Source: CAVVYJ01 sp963752495
GTDB taxonomy: Bacteria > Pseudomonadota > Gammaproteobacteria > Burkholderiales > Methylophilaceae
Length of the DNA: 64,000 bases
Direction of reading: 5' to 3'
Assembly: GCA_963752495.1 (NCBI GenBank)
Contig: CAVVYJ010000002.1
Location: 248,001-312,000, forward strand
Shown: positions 61,654-64,000 of the stretch, piece by piece
How positions within the stretch are numbered: the first letter of the stretch is position 1
Layout: the number at the start of each line of letters is the position of its first letter
Made by a program: the position numbers and the translations under genes
The notes under the pieces: generated by a model
The model's input: only the letters and a program-made list of their open reading frames with translations
Database searches by the model: none
What the model was told of the DNA's origin: nothing

Positions 61654-64000
61654 ATGAAAGCTCTATTAGACTTATTTAAACAGGTAACGCAAGAAGAAGA
61701 ATTTGACGCGATTAAGATCGCGTTGGCTTCACCTGAAAAAATCCGCTCATGGTCGTATGGTGAAGTGAAAAAGCCAGAAACCATTAACTACCGTACTTTC
61801 AAACCTGAGCGTGATGGCTTGTTCTGCGCAAAAATCTTTGGTCCAATCAAAGATTACGAATGTTTGTGCGGTAAATATAAACGCTTAAAACATCGTGGTG
61901 TGATTTGCGAAAAATGTGGCGTGGAAGTCACATTATCAAAAGTGCGTCGCGAACGCATGGGTCATATTGACCTCGCTTCACCTGTTGCGCACATTTGGTT
62001 CTTGAAATCATTACCAAGCCGTCTTGGTATGGTGCTGGATATTGCTTTGCGTGATATCGAACGCGTATTGTATTTTGAAGCATTTATTGTTGTAGATCCT
62101 GGCATGACGCCGCTTACACGTGGTCAGCTGCTGACAGAAGATGACTATCTGGCCAAAGTAGAAGAATATGGTGATGAGTTCAATGCTGTAATGGGTGCTG
62201 AGGCTGTGCGAGAGTTATTGCGCACTATGGATATTCATAGAGAGATTGAAGTGTTGCGCCAAGATTTATCTGATACTGGCTCTGAAGCCAAAATCAAGAA
62301 AATCGCAAAGCGGTTGAAAGTGCTGGAAGCATTCCAAAAATCTGGCATTAAGCCAGAGTGGATGATTCTTGAAATCTTGCCAGTGTTGCCACCAGAATTG
62401 CGCCCATTGGTGCCTTTGGACGGCGGTCGTTTTGCGACATCTGACTTAAACGATTTGTATCGTCGTGTGATTAACCGTAACAACCGTTTGAAACGTTTGT
62501 TAGAGTTAAAAGCACCAGAAATCATCGTACGTAATGAAAAACGTATGTTGCAAGAGGCGGTGGACTCATTATTAGACAACGGTCGTCGCGGTAAGGTAAT
62601 GACTGGTGCCAATAAGCGTCCGTTAAAATCACTCGCAGATATGATTAAAGGTAAAGGCGGTCGCTTCCGTCAAAACTTGTTGGGTAAACGTGTGGACTAC
62701 TCAGGCCGTTCAGTGATTGTGGTGGGCCCTCAACTTAAACTGCATCAATGTGGTTTACCGAAGAAAATGGCATTAGAGTTGTTCAAACCATTCATATTCC
62801 ATAAATTGGAAGTGTTGGGCTTGGCTACAACAATTAAGGCGGCGAAGAAGAAAGTAGAAGAAGAAGGGCCAGAAGTTTGGGATATCTTAGAAGATGTGAT
62901 TCGCGAGCATCCAGTATTGCTAAACCGTGCACCAACGCTTCACCGTTTAGGTATTCAAGCATTTGAACCGGTGCTGATTGAAGGTAAAGCTATTCAATTG
63001 CACCCACTAGTTTGCGCGGCGTTCAACGCCGACTTCGATGGTGACCAAATGGCGGTTCACGTTCCATTGAGCCTAGAGGCACAAATGGAAGCACGCACTT
63101 TGATGTTGGCATCAAACAATGTATTGTCGCCAGCTAACGGTGAACCAATCATTGTGCCTTCACAAGATATCGTGTTGGGTCTTTACTACATGACGCGTGA
63201 CAAGATCGCTGCGCGTGGTGAGGGCATGCGCTTTAGCGATGTGAAGGAAGTGCAACGTGTGTTCGATCAGGGTTTGATTGATTTGCATGCAAAAGTGACA
63301 GTACGTATTAAAGAATACGAACTCGACCTTGATGGTAACAAAACCGAGAAAACTAATCGTTACGAAACTACGGTTGGACGCGCTTTATTATCGGAAATTC
63401 TTCCGCAGGGTCTAGCGTTTAGTTATATTGATAAAGCGTTGAAAAAGAAAGAAATTTCAAAACTCATCAATGCATCATTCCGCAAAGTGGGTATCCGCGA
63501 AACGGTGATTTTTGCCGATAGATTGATGTACACAGGCTACAGTTATGCGACTAAAGCGGGTATTTCTATTTCGATTAACGATATGCTTGTACCGCCAGAA
63601 AAAGAGCAATTGATTTCTGCAGCAGAGGGTGAAGTTAAAGAAATTGAAGACCAATATGTTTCTGGTCTGGTGACACAAGGTGAGCGCTATAACAAGGTAG
63701 TGGATATCTGGGGTCGTGCAGGCGACAAAGTGGCGGATGCCATGATGAAACAATTGCGCGAAGAGGCTGTGCTTGATGTTGATGGCAAACAAGCTAAAGA
63801 TGAATCTGGTAAAGCCTTACGTCAAGAATCGTTTAACGCAATTTACATGATGGCGGATTCCGGTGCGCGAGGTTCTGCTGCACAGGTGCGTCAGCTTGCT
63901 GGTATGCGTGGATTGATGGCGAAACCGGATGGTTCGATTATTGAAACGCCCATTAAAGCTAACTTCCGCGAAGGCTTGAATGTTCTGCAGTACTTTATTT
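61654..64000 (+). CDS. rpoC: RNA polymerase beta' subunit RpoC, partial (C-terminus beyond window)
   Basis: The first 782 residues of beta' in one uninterrupted frame. It has the N-terminal zinc finger CLCGKYKRLKHRGVICEKCGVEV, the bridge to the clamp (KRVDYSGRSVIVVGPQLKLHQCGLPKKM), and the catalytic Mg motif NADFDGDQMAVH. The last part visible includes the trigger-loop-adjacent MMADSGARGSAAQVRQLAGMRGLMAKP. A GAGGAGAG site precedes the ATG, 17 bases after rpoB. Unlike rpoB, no frameshift is seen. Confidence 0.97.
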   Translation, partial: MKALLDLFKQVTQEEEFDAIKIALASPEKIRSWSYGEVKKPETINYRTFKPERDGLFCAKIFGPIKDYECLCGKYKRLKHRGVICEKCGVEVTLSKVRRERMGHIDLASPVAHIWFLKSLPSRLGMVLDIALRDIERVLYFEAFIVVDPGMTPLTRGQLLTEDDYLAKVEEYGDEFNAVMGAEAVRELLRTMDIHREIEVLRQDLSDTGSEAKIKKIAKRLKVLEAFQKSGIKPEWMILEILPVLPPELRPLVPLDGGRFATSDLNDLYRRVINRNNRLKRLLELKAPEIIVRNEKRMLQEAVDSLLDNGRRGKVMTGANKRPLKSLADMIKGKGGRFRQNLLGKRVDYSGRSVIVVGPQLKLHQCGLPKKMALELFKPFIFHKLEVLGLATTIKAAKKKVEEEGPEVWDILEDVIREHPVLLNRAPTLHRLGIQAFEPVLIEGKAIQLHPLVCAAFNADFDGDQMAVHVPLSLEAQMEARTLMLASNNVLSPANGEPIIVPSQDIVLGLYYMTRDKIAARGEGMRFSDVKEVQRVFDQGLIDLHAKVTVRIKEYELDLDGNKTEKTNRYETTVGRALLSEILPQGLAFSYIDKALKKKEISKLINASFRKVGIRETVIFADRLMYTGYSYATKAGISISINDMLVPPEKEQLISAAEGEVKEIEDQYVSGLVTQGERYNKVVDIWGRAGDKVADAMMKQLREEAVLDVDGKQAKDESGKALRQESFNAIYMMADSGARGSAAQVRQLAGMRGLMAKPDGSIIETPIKANFREGLNVLQYFI

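Overview
The window is a chromosomal segment of an AT-rich betaproteobacterium. The gene order mla operon - ibaG - murA - his operon - hinT - tatABC - htrA - nif3 - petABC - sspAB, then the tRNA/tuf/secE/nusG/rplKAJL/rpoBC block, is typical of Betaproteobacteria. A hexulose-6-phosphate synthase of the ribulose monophosphate pathway points to an obligate or restricted methylotroph of the Methylophilaceae (Methylotenera/Methylophilus-like). That placement is inferred from gene content; no search was run. I see no insertion sequences, prophage, CRISPR array or plasmid functions.

Layout. 0-5.6 kb: the start of an RND efflux fusion lipoprotein, ampD, a Na+/Ca2+-type exchanger, the PilR/PilS sigma-54 two-component pair and a small PP0621-type protein. 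5.8-7.8 kb: an ECF-like sigma factor with DUF3619, DUF3106 and RDD membrane proteins. 7.9-13.8 kb: lptG/lptF, divergent from pepA-holC, then an unidentified coiled-coil gene and gcvH. 14-21.2 kb: pbpG, topA, ttcA, a pteridine-reductase-like SDR, a MidA-type methyltransferase and trmB. 21.2-29.7 kb: nhaR divergent from an hpf-like gene, htpX, a TerC protein, an AI-2E-type permease, engB, cytochrome c4, an orphan histidine kinase, and a pseudopilin with a convincing sigma-54 promoter. 29.8-36.6 kb: mlaFEDCB, a yadGH-type ABC exporter, ibaG, grxD and murA. 36.6-44.4 kb: hisGDC, then hps with its own promoter and terminator, then hisBHAFIE. 44.4-51.9 kb: hinT, tatABC, an HtrA protease, a Nif3 protein, petABC and sspAB. 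52-64 kb: four tRNAs, tuf, tRNA-Trp, secE, nusG, rplKAJL, rpoB and the first part of rpoC.

The most unusual item is the hps product. A complete hexulose-phosphate synthase domain is fused in frame to one predicted transmembrane helix and about 74 residues of Ala/Glu/Asp-rich tail, which suggests a membrane-tethered formaldehyde-fixing enzyme. The gene is a self-contained transcription unit inside the histidine operon. A second thread is pilus control: PilSR at 2.4-5.4 kb and, 24 kb away, a pseudopilin with a -24/-12 promoter and PilR-like upstream elements.

Data quality. Six genes (lptF, pepA, the coiled-coil gene, ttcA, mlaF and rpoB) are each interrupted by exactly one single-base indel, several in short homopolymers. 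Because rpoB and lptF are normally essential, I read these as probable sequence errors and annotate each as one gene.
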